Source of the DNA: Bedellia somnulentella
Lineage: Eukaryota > Arthropoda > Insecta > Lepidoptera > Bedelliidae
Direction of reading: 5' to 3'
Assembly: GCA_963576735.1 (NCBI GenBank)
Contig: OY755178.1
Location: 11,470,001-11,534,000, forward strand
Length of the DNA stretch: 64,000 nt
In this document: positions 11,273 through 21,918 of the stretch, piece by piece
Layout of the letters: every line of letters starts with the position of its first letter
Position numbering within the stretch: position 1 is the stretch's first letter
Position numbers and translations under genes: made by a program
Notes under the pieces: model-generated
The model's input: the letters and a program-made list of their open reading frames with translations, nothing else
Databases searched by the model: none
What the model was told of the DNA's origin: nothing

Positions 11273-11957
11273 GCGTTAAAATTGAAACCTGCCAACAATC
11301 AATCGCCGTAACAAATGCACACCATAAAACAAAAATGAGTACTATAACAGCATCCTACAAAGAATAGGTAATATTTCAAGTGTCAGGGTCAGTGACCCAC
11401 CGGCGCACAATTAAAGAGCTTAGAGAAGGGACGTTACACCAAGGATACGATGCGCGTGATCATATCGACATCGTGACTACACTACAACATAGCATTGTTA
11501 ACATCAAGCTTCGAAATTTAAACTGTGTATTTTCCGTCACGATTAACCACTGTATTTATAGTACTCGAAAACTATTAGTCCTTGCTGCGAAATAGGTGTT
11601 CTAAGATGCATTGCGAATTTGTTATACTTATGGGTTACGCAAAGCTTCTAAATCAAAATATTAGTTTTTTTTATTACAGCAGGATTTGCAAGTATAGTAA
11701 AATAGCAAGGTGTAAATAATTTAGTTTTTTAAACAGAGGCATTTAATTTTTAAATATCCAGAGATAACGGCTGATTTTATTTTTCTGGTGACTATTGTGA
11801 CATCCTCAAACACCCCTCTTCCCAGCTACGTAACTTTTTGGGACCACCTGTATATAAAACCGTTCCGTTACTGGATGAATTCCTCACTAACAGACAGCGC
11901 ACAATTTAAACGGCTGAACCTAGAGAGCTTAAATTTAGCAGGTAGATTTGTTTTTTA

Positions 11958-12840
11958 TATGTATACTAGCTGACTCGACTGACTTCGTACTATCAAATTT
12001 GCTTATAACATAATTTCAGGCGTTTTTAGGGTTCCGTAGCCAAATGGCAAAAACGGGACCCTTATAGATTCGTCATGTCTGTCTGTCCGTCCGTCCGTCC
12101 GTATGTCACAGCCAGTTTATTCCGAAACTATAAGAACTACATTATTGGAAATTGGTGCGTAGATGTATTCTGGAAACCGCATTAAGATTTTAAAATAAAA
12201 TCTGAAAAAAAACCAAAATTTTTAGGGTTCCCCATACATAGAACTGAAACTCAAAATTTTTTTTTTCATCAAACCTATACGTGTGGGGTATCTATCAAAA
12301 GGTATTTGAAAATGATGTTGAGGTTTCTTATATCATTTTTTTCAAAACTGAATAGTTTGCGCGAGAGACTTTTTCAAAGTGCTAAAATGTGTGTCCCCCC
12401 CCCGTAACTTCTAAAATATGGGCATGATAATACTGAAAAAAATATATGATGTGTATTACTATACAAACTACTAACGAAAATTGGTTTGAATGAGATCTAG
12501 CCCGTAGTTCTATTTTTAAACGTCATAAATTAAAATACTTACCTAATTTGGCTCCCATGATTTTCACACAAACGGGATTTTCTATATATATGATAGTACG
12601 GAACCCTTAGTGCGCGATCCGACTCGCACTTGTTTCCGGTATTCTTAGTTCAATCAGCCGTAAATATTTTTGTTCGTCAAATTTTTCCGGGATGAAAAGG
12701 ATCCTATGTTACAATTTAGGCCATTATCTAGCATTCTAGAAAATGTCATTCATATACATTTTGTACTTGAGGAGCCTTTTTGCCTCAAACACACAAACAT
12801 CCAAACATCTAAACTTTCACGTTTACAATGTTAATAGGAT
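11958..12840 (+). repeat. Dispersed lepidopteran repeat, split
   Basis: The left end ACTAGCTGACTCGACTGACTTCGTA (11967 region) and the right end (CGGGATGAAAAGGATCCTATG, later AAACTTTCACGTTTACAATG, TTAATAGGAT) match a layout I know from many lepidopteran introns. It is interrupted at 12026-12634 by a second repeat. Confidence 0.55.
12026..12634 (+). repeat. GGGTTCCGTA lepidopteran repeat
   Basis: Begins near TTTTTAGGGTTCCGTAGCC, carries the (GTCC)n run CTGTCTGTCCGTCCGTCCG and ends ACGGAACCCTTAGTGCGCGATCCGACTCGCACTTG. This repeat is widespread in Lepidoptera. An inverted relative lies at 24188-24593. Confidence 0.75.
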
Positions 12841-12911
12841 TATACTATTCCGATTGTATCATGTTAAAATTTGGTATAAATAGTCCTCAGCAGAAAGAAG
12901 GGAACAAAGAT

Positions 12912-13152
12912 AAACATCCACTCACGGCTTTAAATCCCTGGGTGGAGTAGCTCGAGCTTCGGAAAAAGAAATTCCTCAGCCACTTCTAAAAGATTTGTGG
13001 GGATAGGATAGTAAAACTAAGGGTTTCTGATGATGGGTCTCCAACCACATCGCCCAAAAATCCCTTAAAAAGCTCCGATTCCCTTGGCCGCCTCTTACCA
13101 ACACCCACGGGATGCAATGGGCTAGTGCTATTCTAAGCCGACACTACACAGC
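12912..13152 (-). repeat. Family A copy
   Basis: Full body from ACTCACGGCTTTAAATCCC to CTAAGCCGACACTACACAGC. The tail is reduced to a degenerate CATCCA. Confidence 0.8.
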
Positions 13153-13926
13153 TATACAAAAGGAACAATACGAAAGATTTTCTAGAAATTCTAACGGCGA
13201 CAAGAAATACTGAAGATTAAAGTTACTATCCCATACAAACGGACTCGCGGCAAAGGCTTGTATTAATACAGATAAATGCTCTCAACGGGATTCTAACCCG
13301 TTGCCTTCCGTCTCAAAAGCTGGTCAGTCACCAACAAGGCCATGTACGCTGTAAAAATTACTTAAAAAAATACACATATGCTTCAGTTTCCTCGCAGAAC
13401 TATGGTATTTTCAAGTCTATACAAGACAATAACAATCAAGCACTTGCTTGTATTTGAAAATATGGGAAATTCTATAAGCAATCCACTGGTATTAAAGTTT
13501 GTTGTGGGAGCAACGGTCCTGGAACAGGTTATCCTTCATACCTACGTATTTGCCAAGGGGAATCCCCAGTAATTTAAGGAAGGTAATATTTAGGTATGTA
13601 GACTCTCTGTTTCATATTTTGTTTTATAGAATTAATAAAATGGTTCGGGTAGTTTAGTAACGAAAATTATACAAATTTCGCATTTACTTACTCTCACAAC
13701 TAAAATCTCTTAAATGCTTTTTCAGCCTCGTAAATCAATTGATAGATAAAATTGTTGTTCAAAAACTTATTAAACCAACTCAGATCTCCTGGAGCGTCTA
13801 TTATTATTTAAAAGTGGTGGATAGTATAGGAATATTATAAAATGTAATTGCAATATTCTTAACAAACACTTCGCAGTAACCCAGTTTTTAAGGTAAAAGC
13901 ACAAAATTTGATTTCCACATCTAAAA
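13153..13926. other. Intergenic, nothing recognised
   Basis: AT-rich. One 64-codon frame (13378-13572, +) has no recognisable family, splice context or repeat match. Confidence 0.45.
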
Positions 13927-14149
13927 CTGACACACATACATACATTTTACGGCTATAATTACCACTAAAGGGTAGCGAAGGCTTCAGAATCTGAAACTTC
14001 TCCGCCACTTTTGGAAGTGGAGTATGAAAAAACTGATTAGTGATGGATCTCCAGCCACATAAACCAAGATCATTTAAAAAAACCAAAAGCCTCTTACAAT
14101 AACCGCAGGAAGAATTGGGTTAACACAATTCTAAGCCGACTCTACAGAG
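13927..14149 (-). repeat. Family A copy, diverged
   Basis: CATACATACA tail, GGCTATAATTACC, CCGCCACTTTTGGAAG, GTGATGGATCTCCAGCCACA and TTCTAAGCCGACTCTACAG in family order, with internal deletions. Confidence 0.7.
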
Positions 14150-14540
14150 TCACTTATACTACTATCACGTAATATTTAAAATTAATACGCAAAAAAAAAA
14201 CACAAATTAGTCCCTAGCTAGTAAAACCAGTATTATTCGGTGTTAAATAACATATTTTTTTGTTGATGCCGGAAGATCTTGTGGAATTTGGAATATTTTT
14301 GTTAATCATATTCGATTTAAACAAGATTTATTTTTGTATTAGTAGGACAAGTGTAGCCAAGAAAAAAGTAGGCTGCATTTAGCCGTGTGTTGATAGTCTT
14401 TGTTTCCTGCTAAAAAAAGTATAATTTGAAATAAGCTATTTACAAAACAACCCACGATAGATTTACTTAGTAGGTACGTGTGTCAGTTGACTTAGAAGTT
14501 AAAATTTTGCATGACATCACTCACATATATGTGTTCTTTT

Positions 14541-14660
14541 TAAAATGACTATAGTTGGTGATTGAGATCATATCGCCCTTAAATTGTCTTAGAACCTTTA
14601 ATCGATCAAGGCAACAACTATAGTAAGCGATGGGGTAGTGATTTATCTATGGTATATATA
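14541..14660 (-). repeat. Possible family A relic
   Basis: TTGGTGATTGAGATCATATCGCCC followed by GCGATGGGGTAGTG keeps the order of family A motifs but is heavily eroded. Confidence 0.3.
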
Positions 14661-14755
14661 AGAAAGAAAGAAAACATTTGCGTATATAGGATAATAGGTT
14701 TATGATATGCTTAGAAAACATTACAATACATGCTCATCTTATTATACAATTTTAA

Positions 14756-14896
14756 ATGTTTTTTGTTCATGAAAAGATGAGTTGAAACATGATGAGTTCG
14801 CTTTGCCAATTGAAATCCCCCGCCAGTGTCGAAATTTTCTTTCCTTTATTTATTAGTCATAATCCCCACATGAGGTTTTCATGAACAAAAAACATG
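14756..14896 (+). mobile_element. Element D deletion copy with inverted ends
   Basis: The left end ATGTTTTTTGTTCATGAAAA (14756-14775) is the inverse of the right end TTTTCATGAACAAAAAACAT (to about 14895), so this copy defines the terminal inverted repeats of D. Between them only the 3' edge of the tRNA-like core remains (CCCGCCAGTGTCG), then TTTCCTTTATTTATTAGTCA and TAATCCCCACATGAGG. Confidence 0.7.
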
Positions 14897-14969
14897 TAAA
14901 ATTATGTGATAGTTAGGCGTTCACAACATTTTGCATTCTTTTGAAGAGATAGACAAGTGGCCTTACACT

Positions 14970-15125
14970 ACTTAAAATTGTAAAAAAAGAAACAAAGGAT
15001 AGAAGAATTTCTCACTAGAAGCCATTGACGCTGTGGCTCAATTGGCAGAGCGACGGGGGCGTATACCCGAGGTCGCGGGTTCGATCCCCGCTGGTGTCGA
15101 AATTTTCCTTGCCTTTATTTATTCA
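14970..15125 (+). mobile_element. Element D core with tRNA-like sequence
   Basis: CACTACTTAAAATTGTAAAA, then AGAAACAAAGGATAGAAG, the tRNA-like segment 15027-15098 and GAAATTTTCCTTGCCTTTAT. The core flanks are the same as in the copies at 7.1-7.6 and 34.4-34.6 kb. Terminal inverted repeats are missing on both sides. Confidence 0.65.
15027..15098 (+). repeat. tRNA-like sequence inside element D
   Basis: GACGCTG/TGGTGTC pair as a partly wobbled 7-bp acceptor, the D arm is GCTC/GAGC and the T arm GCGGG/CCCGC is perfect. The anticodon stem holds only four clean pairs around an 8-nt loop (GGCGTATA). This argues against a working tRNA; a tRNAscan-SE run would settle it. Confidence 0.7.
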
Positions 15126-15934
15126 TTTTACTATACATTGACATAAGAATGATTTCAATAATACCTCTCTACACATATCATAAACCGGCTCACGCGTCAT
15201 ATGACAATACCGATAACATTCGTGCGATTTCACAAATAGCTCCCATACAATCTCCAGCGAGTCATGTGATCGCCTCACACTCACACTTGACACAAAAACG
15301 AGTGGACTGCTTATACCCAAATAATATTACATAAGCGCTCGTATAAGATGTAACAGAACAAGTTACCGACCGCGGCTCTGAGATGAGATCCGGGAAAACG
15401 TACAGTACCATGTTATGATGACCCATCTTATCTGCGAATATGTGATCATCAAATTGTTCTCAGAATTTGCTGTTTGAATCACAAAAAACGTGGAAGCATG
15501 CTGTTCATGGAATAAAGTACATACCTTCACTCATGGTTATAATCTAAAAAGTGTTTGTCTGATACAATACATGCCACGGTGATACAAACTTGAAGTTTAT
15601 TGAAACACAAGCAAAGCGAAGAATTTGATTTGTAGTCGAATATATTTCTATGAATGGTATAACACCTATATTTTGCTGATTATATTTAGCCATGTGACCT
15701 TTTAAGTGATAATTGTAAATTGCGGTTAGCAACCCATTACCAATAAATAATAATAAACTTCTTTTATAACAACAATGACCTTTATTGCTTAGTGGGAAGT
15801 TATAAATGCAATTTTGATTTCGGCCAGCATTTGTTTATCTTAAATAAACTAATATTTGTACTCTAATTTATCAAGGTTGTAATCAATAAAGGAAAATAAT
15901 ATGATGAAACCTCCATAACTGAATTGTATGTTGT
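15126..15934. other. Intergenic, nothing recognised
   Basis: Moderately complex sequence with slightly higher GC at 15350-15450. Short overlapping frames on both strands show no family. Confidence 0.4.
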
Positions 15935-16040
15935 CATGTGTTAATGTTTGCCTCTTTAAGCGGTGATGGAAGGCTTGCCCCCAATCACATACGAATATTG
16001 TGCTGCCAAAATATGGTTACTCAGCTGATGATGATATTAC
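15935..16040 (+). repeat. SINE family B relic
   Basis: The order CATGTG, GCGGTGATGGAAGGCTTGCC, CCCAATCACATAC and GGTTACTC parallels the B body (GGCGATAGGCCTGCCCCCTA, then the TCACGTGAG block). Strongly diverged. Confidence 0.45.
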
Positions 16041-16047
16041 GAAAAGT

Positions 16048-16110
16048 TACATACATACATATACTTATGCCATTTGTTGCCATTGAGGTAGGCAGTAACT
16101 CTTCTACTAT
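16048..16110 (-). mobile_element. RTE-like LINE 3' stub
   Basis: On the minus strand: CTGCCTACCTCAATGGCAAC, then GGCATAAGTATATGTATGTA. Only the last ~60 bp of the element are kept. Confidence 0.6.
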
Positions 16111-16469
16111 TTAAAAGATATATGACGGTGTGGACGCAGTTTATGTTTTTGGAGTCTAAGCTTTGCGAAAACCACCTTTTCGCTCTGTCAAGTTACGTAG
16201 AGCTGACTGGTGAAATCAATAGCTTGGATATTTTTTATTCTACATATTTTTTTTTAATTACTTAATTAAAATTCATCACTTAATTCCATACTACTGCGGC
16301 AAATCTAAAAGGAATGGTTTTAGAAGTCTAAGTATGTTCTACCGTACCACCTAAACTATAAACCAATTTTTATACACTTTAAACCAATAAACACTTGTAA
16401 TAACAAACCGAGCGTCAGGGTTTTATTAATATTATATGTGTATTTATTTATGCTGAAGCTTAAATCTCG

Positions 16470-17110
16470 GATTCTGGGCGCAAAAAAATACAATCATTGT
16501 CATTATCAGCCAAATGACTTCCACTGCTGGATTTAGGATTCCCCCAGAGACTTCTACAAAGACTAGTCCTATGCTGCTCTTTTTCATCGGCTTCTTGTAA
16601 CTATCACCAAGTCGCCGGTCCATCTTGAGACGGTCTAACACGTGCCAATCCACACTGCGTTGTTTGGTACGTGGCCACGACTCCAAATCCTTCGAGCTTC
16701 AATGGCCGTTAGTGCAATGAGCTCTGCCCATTTCCACTTGATATGTGAAACTTTCGAGCTGTATCTGTAATCCGGGTTCATCTACCGACCTCTTCGTTGC
16801 AAATTTGATCTCGTTGTAAAGGTAAACATAGCCCTCTGCATTACCCTTTGGGTGACTTTGAGCCTTCTTAGGAGGCCACGTATCTGAGTTGCCATCATTA
16901 ATGACAACACACATTGATCAAAGACCTTTGTGTTTCGATTCTTCAGATATTTGGATGAGAAATGAAAAAAATAATTGCGTTGTTTTCTAAATGCTGTCCA
17001 TCCAAGCTGGATTCGACGGTTGAGCTCATTCAGGAAATTGGATGAGCCAAACCGAATCGTTTTCTCCAGGAAATCTTCTTATCTCACGCCTCGTGGAAAT
17101 TGGATTGTTT
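16470..17110 (-). pseudogene. Decayed RTE-type reverse transcriptase C-terminus
   Basis: Minus-strand frames together give FLNELNRRIQLGWTAFRKQ, TKVFDQCVLSLMM, LKVTQRVMQRAM, IKWKWAELIA and RWTGDLV. These align in order with the C-terminal region of lepidopteran RTE-type endonuclease-reverse transcriptases (typical LNELNRRI.LGW.AF, TKVFDQCVLPVM, LKVTQRAMERAML, KWQWAGHIA, RWTDDL; family pattern from memory). Frameshifts and stops interrupt it, so it is a dead copy. Confidence 0.65.
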
Positions 17111-17971
17111 TTATGTTCTAGTTTAATGATTTTAATATTACTGTGACTTAAAAAGGTTTACTTTGTGAACCCGTATCAGGATTGAAAGTTGAGCCTCTTC
17201 TAGCATTTACAGATTTTCTGCTGAGCAGCTGAGGCCTTACAAAACTTGTAAAATAGGTATTTGTAAAAAGATATTCATTAAAAACTCGTATCAATATAAA
17301 ACTTATGTAGAAGACCCTTGAACGACCTTGGGAAATTTAAATTAACCAGTTCTGTCGAAGAATTTTGACCCGTTGCAAAATGGTAATAACCTTTTTTAAA
17401 TTTAATATATAACATGAAGTATTTCATCTTAGAATGCATAATAAAAAAATGGTGCAATTAAGAAGTCCTTCTCAATCAAGGATCTCCCAAACTGAAGGTT
17501 ATTGAAAAACTGTTTATACGGTCACGAGGTATTAATCGTAAATTGCAATCGAGAATACCCACCGAGACGCGCGCGCTACGTCAAGTAAATCCCACTGTTG
17601 TTTTTGCAAAATACTTAAAAGTCAAGCTCTGATCAATCTGCAGGTATATTCTTTTATGGGATAAATATTGTTTTTTTTAATAAAATGATTTAACGGAGAG
17701 TAAGATTCGGTTTCAGACTTTTAGATGAATTGTAGATTCATGCATAATATGAAATAATGAATTAACAGAGCCAATGTAATAAAGTAAAGGAAGACCACGT
17801 AAACAACATTTAGATCAAATAACAGGCCGAAGCGTACAGAATTAAGAAGCATTGTATGAAAATTATAATAAAGACAGATGATTGAAACTAATGGCGAGAG
17901 TATATGTATGTGAAACACTATAAATATTTATGAAAGAAAGTGAACTATTAAAAAAAATTAATTTATCATGG
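17111..17971. other. AT-rich intergenic, nothing recognised
   Basis: No gene or repeat family identified; a short GC-richer patch lies near 17550-17600. Confidence 0.45.
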
Positions 17972-18190
17972 TTGTTAACGAAACCCACATGGCTGAGTTG
18001 TACTTAGTCATGTGAAAGTGTATTCGTACGAAACAGCGATAGGCATGCCCCCTATCATGAGAGTACACTGTCCAAGCAAAACGTGGGACTCTGAACACCA
18101 GGTGACAAGGTCACGTGATGTTCAGATGTATTAGTACCTTTCCTCACCCCTTCGGGGACATACAGCGTGAACGTTTCAGTTATGAGTTGA
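17972..18190 (+). repeat. SINE family B, 5' truncated
   Basis: Body and 3' end only: CCCACATGGCTGAGTTGTAC, CGATAGGCATGCCCCCTATC, GACTCTGAACACCAGGTGAC and CACCCCTTCGGGGACATACA. The tRNA head is missing. Confidence 0.8.
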
Positions 18191-18221
18191 GTTTAAGTAA
18201 AATATACGTTTGTGCGACTAA

Positions 18222-18359
18222 CGCCCGATTTCTGAATTGAGTATTCCAGCTGAGAACAACTTAGGTATCGTTCTGTCGCATTGAAATCTTAACAACTGAA
18301 TGAGACAAAACGATACTTAAGTCGTTCTCAGCTTGAATACTCAATTCAGAAATCGGGCG
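18222..18359. mobile_element. Palindromic MITE, 138 bp, TSD TAA
   Basis: Ends CGCCCGATTTCTGAATTGAG and its inverse. The two arms match over about 56 bp with four differences (CAGCTGAGAACAACTTAGG against AAGCTGAGAACGACTTAAG). It is flanked by TAA at 18219-18221 and 18360-18362. A 3-bp T(A/T)A duplication is the PIF/Harbinger habit, but the terminal bases are not the usual GGG, so the superfamily stays open. Confidence 0.8.
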
Positions 18360-18714
18360 TAAGGCGTTTGGTTCACATTAACTTTAAAGGTCGTTTTACT
18401 GCACTTCTTATGAAGCCCTATGTATCCTTATGGCTCCTCATTTGGGTATATGTAGGTTTTTTTTTACATAGTATTTGCTTTTGCAACAGTTTGAATGTAT
18501 GTATTACGTCACCAAAAAAAATCAGGGAAAAAGATGGGAGTGAATAAATTTAATAAGATATAATTACCTAGAATAAGCATCAAAAAGATATTACAAAAAT
18601 TACTATATCAAACAAAACGAATAAATAATATTTAAAAGTTGAATAGATATTTGGATTGCATTAGATGATAGAAGCGGCAAAATATATTTTTAAATGTTCT
18701 AAAGAAGGCCATTT

Positions 18715-18958
18715 CTTTTTGCGCGTTAAGAGAAAAGTATTATAGAGAGGATGGATAAACGTAAAGTGTCGAAAAATAAATTATATAAAGCCAATGTAGA
18801 AGACGGCCGCGTAAGACGTTGGAAAATCAAATCGAAAACGAAGAATGATTAATATGACAGATACAAGAGAGATTTGTCGAGATCGTACAAAGTGTCGATC
18901 AATAGTCTCTGCCTACCCCAATGGGAACAACGGGCGTCAGTATAAGTAAGTAAGTAAG
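18715..18958 (+). mobile_element. RTE-like LINE 3' fragment, TAAG-tailed
   Basis: The C-terminal coding remnant (GAGAGGATGGATAAACGTAA, GAGATTTGTCGAGATCGTAC) leads into CTCTGCCTACCCCAATGGGA, CGGGCGTCAGTATAAG and (TAAG)n. The tail differs from the (TATG)n tail of the 19.2-kb copy, so it marks a sister subfamily. Confidence 0.75.
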
Positions 18959-19198
18959 AAAAGTATTTAGTCGAGACAATATAGGTTTGCTGGTGGAACA
19001 AGATGCTTTGAAAACAAGGAAGACAAATAAATAATGGGGAAGATTTTATTCCAGAATAGTATAGTCTATTATGATATTATATTTTCTGTCTAACAATGTA
19101 AAATATTTACAAAATGCCCGATCAATTTCTAAATCTGAAACTCTAATTACCTTTTTTTGAAATTATAGCAGAGAGTATCGGTAGATAGGTAGGAATTA

Positions 19199-20680
19199 TT
19201 GAGTAATAATTTCAAAGGATGCGGGTTGGTGGCTTCTTGGTTGTACTTCCTTTTCCAAAAATGCTGGTCGAGTGGCAAAGTTCCTCGAGACTGGTGCAAG
19301 GCGGTGATTGTGCCTCTATATAAAGGAAAGGGGTCACACCAAGAGGCTAAAAACTACCGCGGCATCAGCTTACTCAGCATTGTTGGTAAATTGTATGCTA
19401 AGGTACTGATTGAAAGAGTGATGAATGAAACTGATGAGAAAATATGGGATGTGCAAGCGGGATTTAGGAAAGGAATGGGATGTATGGATCAAATCTTCTC
19501 TCTAAGGAGCATCACTGAAAAGTTCTTAGCTAAGAACCAAAAGGTGTATTGCTCCTTCATTGATTTAGAGAAGGCGTATGATAGGGTGGTAAGAAAGTGT
19601 TTATGGGAGGTGTTATCCAAGTTCAGTTTGGGGAGTCAACTTATACGTGCATTGGTATCACTCTATGAGGATTCTAGTGCATGTGTAAGAGTAAACGGGG
19701 AAAACACTGACTGGTTCGGAATCTCTAGGGGTGTCCGACAGGGATGTGTAGCTTCTCCGTGGCTCTTCAATTTGTTCATGGATGACTGTTTGACAGAGTT
19801 GCGTGAAAGTGATTATGGACTAAGGATGGGTGGATTCATCATTAAATGCCTCTTGTATGCTGACGATCAAGTGCTACTTGCATCATCGGCAGAAGAGTTG
19901 CAAGAGATGATGAATATTGCATGTGAGTCTTTTGTAAGAAAGGGAATGAGGGTGAATGTGGATAAGACCAAAACGATGGTTTTTGAGAGACAGGAAGATG
20001 TGACAGAATGCGTGATTGCGATTGATGGTAAGGATGTGGAACAGGTGAAGGAGTTTGTATATCTGGGAAGTTTGTTTACAAGGGATGGAAAATGTGATGA
20101 AGACATTGAAAGAAGAGTGAAAAAGGGTAATGCGGTAAATGGAGCAATGAATAGCCTAATGATCTGTCAATCGGTGTCTGAAAAGGCCCGAATGGCTGTG
20201 CATGATGCTGTTCTTGTTCCTACGCTTATGTATAGAAGCGAATGTTGGGTGTGGCAGAAGAAGCATGAGAGCAGAGTGAATGCAGTAGAGATGAGGTCCC
20301 TCAGAAAAATTTGTAATGTTAGATTGTGTGACCGAGTGAGAAATAGCGTTATTCGTGAAAAGTGTGGTGTGAAAGATGATATTGTAAGAAAGATAGAAAA
20401 AGGAATGTTGAGATGGTTTGGGCACATAGAGAGGATGGATGATAGAAAATTGGTAAAAGGGATCTATAGAGCTAGTGTGGATGGTAATGTTAGTAGAGGA
20501 CGACCACGGAGAACACACTTGGACCAAATTGAGAGTGTGCTCAAAAAGGCTGGCGTCCGAAGTATGAAGAATAAAAGAGCATGTATGAAAAGATTGATGG
20601 ATGTAAACGAAGCTAGAGAGGTTTGTCAGGATCGTACGAAGTGGCGATCGATAGTCTCTGCCTACCCCAATGGGAATTAA
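19199..20680 (+). CDS. LINE reverse transcriptase, 5' truncated, frame intact
   Basis: RNA-directed DNA polymerase of a non-LTR retrotransposon, RTE-like by its short microsatellite 3' tail and C-terminal layout. The ~490-codon frame has no internal stop. Conserved RT blocks in order: KNYRGISLLSIVGKLYAKVL (near residue 57), QAGFRKGMGCMDQIFSLR, SFIDLEKAYDRV (first catalytic Asp region), GVRQGCVASPWLFNLFMDD, LLYADDQVLL (YADD catalytic box), and VYLGSLFTRDGK. The C-terminal part has WFGHIERMDDRK and ends at SIVSAYPNGN. There is no endonuclease domain and no real ATG: the frame opens on TTG where similarity begins, so the copy is 5'-truncated, the usual fate of LINE insertions. The open frame suggests recent insertion. 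It is not a host gene. Confidence 0.88.
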   Translation: MSNNFKGCGLVASWLYFLFQKCWSSGKVPRDWCKAVIVPLYKGKGSHQEAKNYRGISLLSIVGKLYAKVLIERVMNETDEKIWDVQAGFRKGMGCMDQIFSLRSITEKFLAKNQKVYCSFIDLEKAYDRVVRKCLWEVLSKFSLGSQLIRALVSLYEDSSACVRVNGENTDWFGISRGVRQGCVASPWLFNLFMDDCLTELRESDYGLRMGGFIIKCLLYADDQVLLASSAEELQEMMNIACESFVRKGMRVNVDKTKTMVFERQEDVTECVIAIDGKDVEQVKEFVYLGSLFTRDGKCDEDIERRVKKGNAVNGAMNSLMICQSVSEKARMAVHDAVLVPTLMYRSECWVWQKKHESRVNAVEMRSLRKICNVRLCDRVRNSVIREKCGVKDDIVRKIEKGMLRWFGHIERMDDRKLVKGIYRASVDGNVSRGRPRRTHLDQIESVLKKAGVRSMKNKRACMKRLMDVNEAREVCQDRTKWRSIVSAYPNGN

Positions 20681-21010
20681 TGGCGTGAGTATATGTATGT
20701 ATGTGTTACGGCTAATAGCCGAAGTGCGGCTACACCTAGGTTTAGCCGGCTAAAACTAGGTGCAGCCTTATGTTATGTTGAAAATATTGAATAAGAATAA
20801 TACTATTTCTATAAAACATTTTCCATATATTTAAAATACAGATTATGCATTTAAGAGTGCTCGCTCCGCTGCGCATCGCTCGCTCGTTTTATACATAGCC
20901 TAACCTAACCTAACCTAAGCTAACCAACCCTGGCTAAATGTGACTAGCTGGCTAAACCTAGGTGCAGCCGCACTTCGGCTTTTAGCCGTAACATATGTAT
21001 GTATGTATGC
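19205..21010 (+). mobile_element. RTE-like LINE copy with (TATG)n tail, MITE in tail
   Basis: The element runs from its truncated 5' edge through the RT frame and the 3' end CTCTGCCTACCCCAATGGGA, then GGCGTGAGTATATG and (TATG)n. The tail is split by a palindromic MITE at 20704-20993 and resumes as TATGTATGTATGTATG. The 3' end is shared with family A repeats. Confidence 0.8.
20704..20993. mobile_element. hAT-like MITE with 44-bp inverted ends and TTAGG core
   Basis: Ends TGTTACGGCTAATAGCCGAA and inverse. The 44-bp arms differ at two positions. With these ends the flanks give TATGTATG on both sides, an 8-bp duplication as in hAT elements, but the target is itself (TATG)n, so this is weak support. 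The interior contains CCTAACCTAACCTAACCTAA (telomere-type TTAGG units) and CGCTCCGCTGCGCATCGCTC, a module also present at 56.77-56.85 kb. Confidence 0.75.
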
Positions 21011-21090
21011 GGAAGATTGTAGACATGCTAAATGCCAATAATATTCATCTTAATAAGTTACTTTTTACAAATTAAAAAATATATCATTAT

Positions 21091-21343
21091 ATTGCCGTGT
21101 AGTGCCGGCTAAGAATGTCGCTACCCCTTTCTACCCACGGGTGTCGTAAGAGGCGACTAAGGGTATTGGGGCTTTTTATTGGATTTTTGGGCGATGCGGT
21201 TGGAGACCCATTTCCAAAAACCTTTATTTTTACCATCTTTTCCCCACTCAACTTCCAAAAGTGGCTGAGGAATTTATAATTCCTTAGCTCTGGCTACCCC
21301 TTCTAGGGAAATATAGCCGTGAGTATATGTATGTATTTTATTA
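21091..21343 (+). repeat. Family A copy with TSD
   Basis: Reference-quality copy: GCCGTGTAGTGCCGGCTAAG at the start and GCCGTGAGTATATGTATGTA at the end. The 8-bp duplication ATCATTAT lies at 21083-21090 and 21344-21351. Confidence 0.88.
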
Positions 21344-21375
21344 ATCATTATTATGTTTAATAAAATACAGAAAAA

Positions 21376-21568
21376 CATACACACATGCTCACGGCTATAA
21401 ATTTCAAAAAGGGTAGCTAGACATTCAGAATTTGAAATTCATAATCCAGCTTTGGAAGCTGAGTAGGGAAAAAGTAGGGTTGGTTAAAAGTCACAATACT
21501 CTAAATCACCTCTTACAAGACCTGCGGGAAGATATAGGTAAGTGCTATTCTAAGCCACTACGAAGCCA
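21376..21568 (-). repeat. Family A copy, internally deleted
   Basis: CTCACGGCTATAAATTTC, CAGCTTTGGAAGCTGAGTAG, ACCTGCGGGAAGATATAGG and CTATTCTAAGCCACTAC in family order; the middle is shortened. Confidence 0.7.
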
Positions 21569-21918
21569 TAAAATAAGTTAAATTACTTAAGGCAGATATA
21601 CTAGAACCTAAATAAGTATAAAATACCGATACGAGCGCAGCCTTATATCGGAGAACCCGACAAACAATAAGCCTCATAGCAACCGCCAGCGCGTCCTCAT
21701 CCGAAATGTCAAGGCTCAGAGTCACATGAGTACAATTATATATTTTATGTATATTATAATGATTCGCAGGTCGGTTCCTTGACGACATACCGGAGATTTT
21801 ATCACACCGAGGAGATTGATTTGCATAAATACCAATTTAACTGTGGTGGCTATGGTTTCTTCGATCGTTTTGCGATAATTTTAGGACTTCATTGCTTTCT
21901 TAATCTCAACTCAACTCA

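Noticed and set aside
16444..16914. Host gene made of two minus-strand frames
   Set aside because: Joined and read in shifting frames, the region matches RTE reverse transcriptase C-terminal motifs with stops, so it is a dead LINE.
20156..20527. Minus-strand frames opposite the LINE RT
   Set aside because: Antisense shadows of a frame with clear RT motifs on the plus strand.
20890..20925. True telomere or interstitial telomere scar
   Set aside because: Only four or five TTAGG units, located inside a bounded MITE and repeated in the same context at 56.77 kb.
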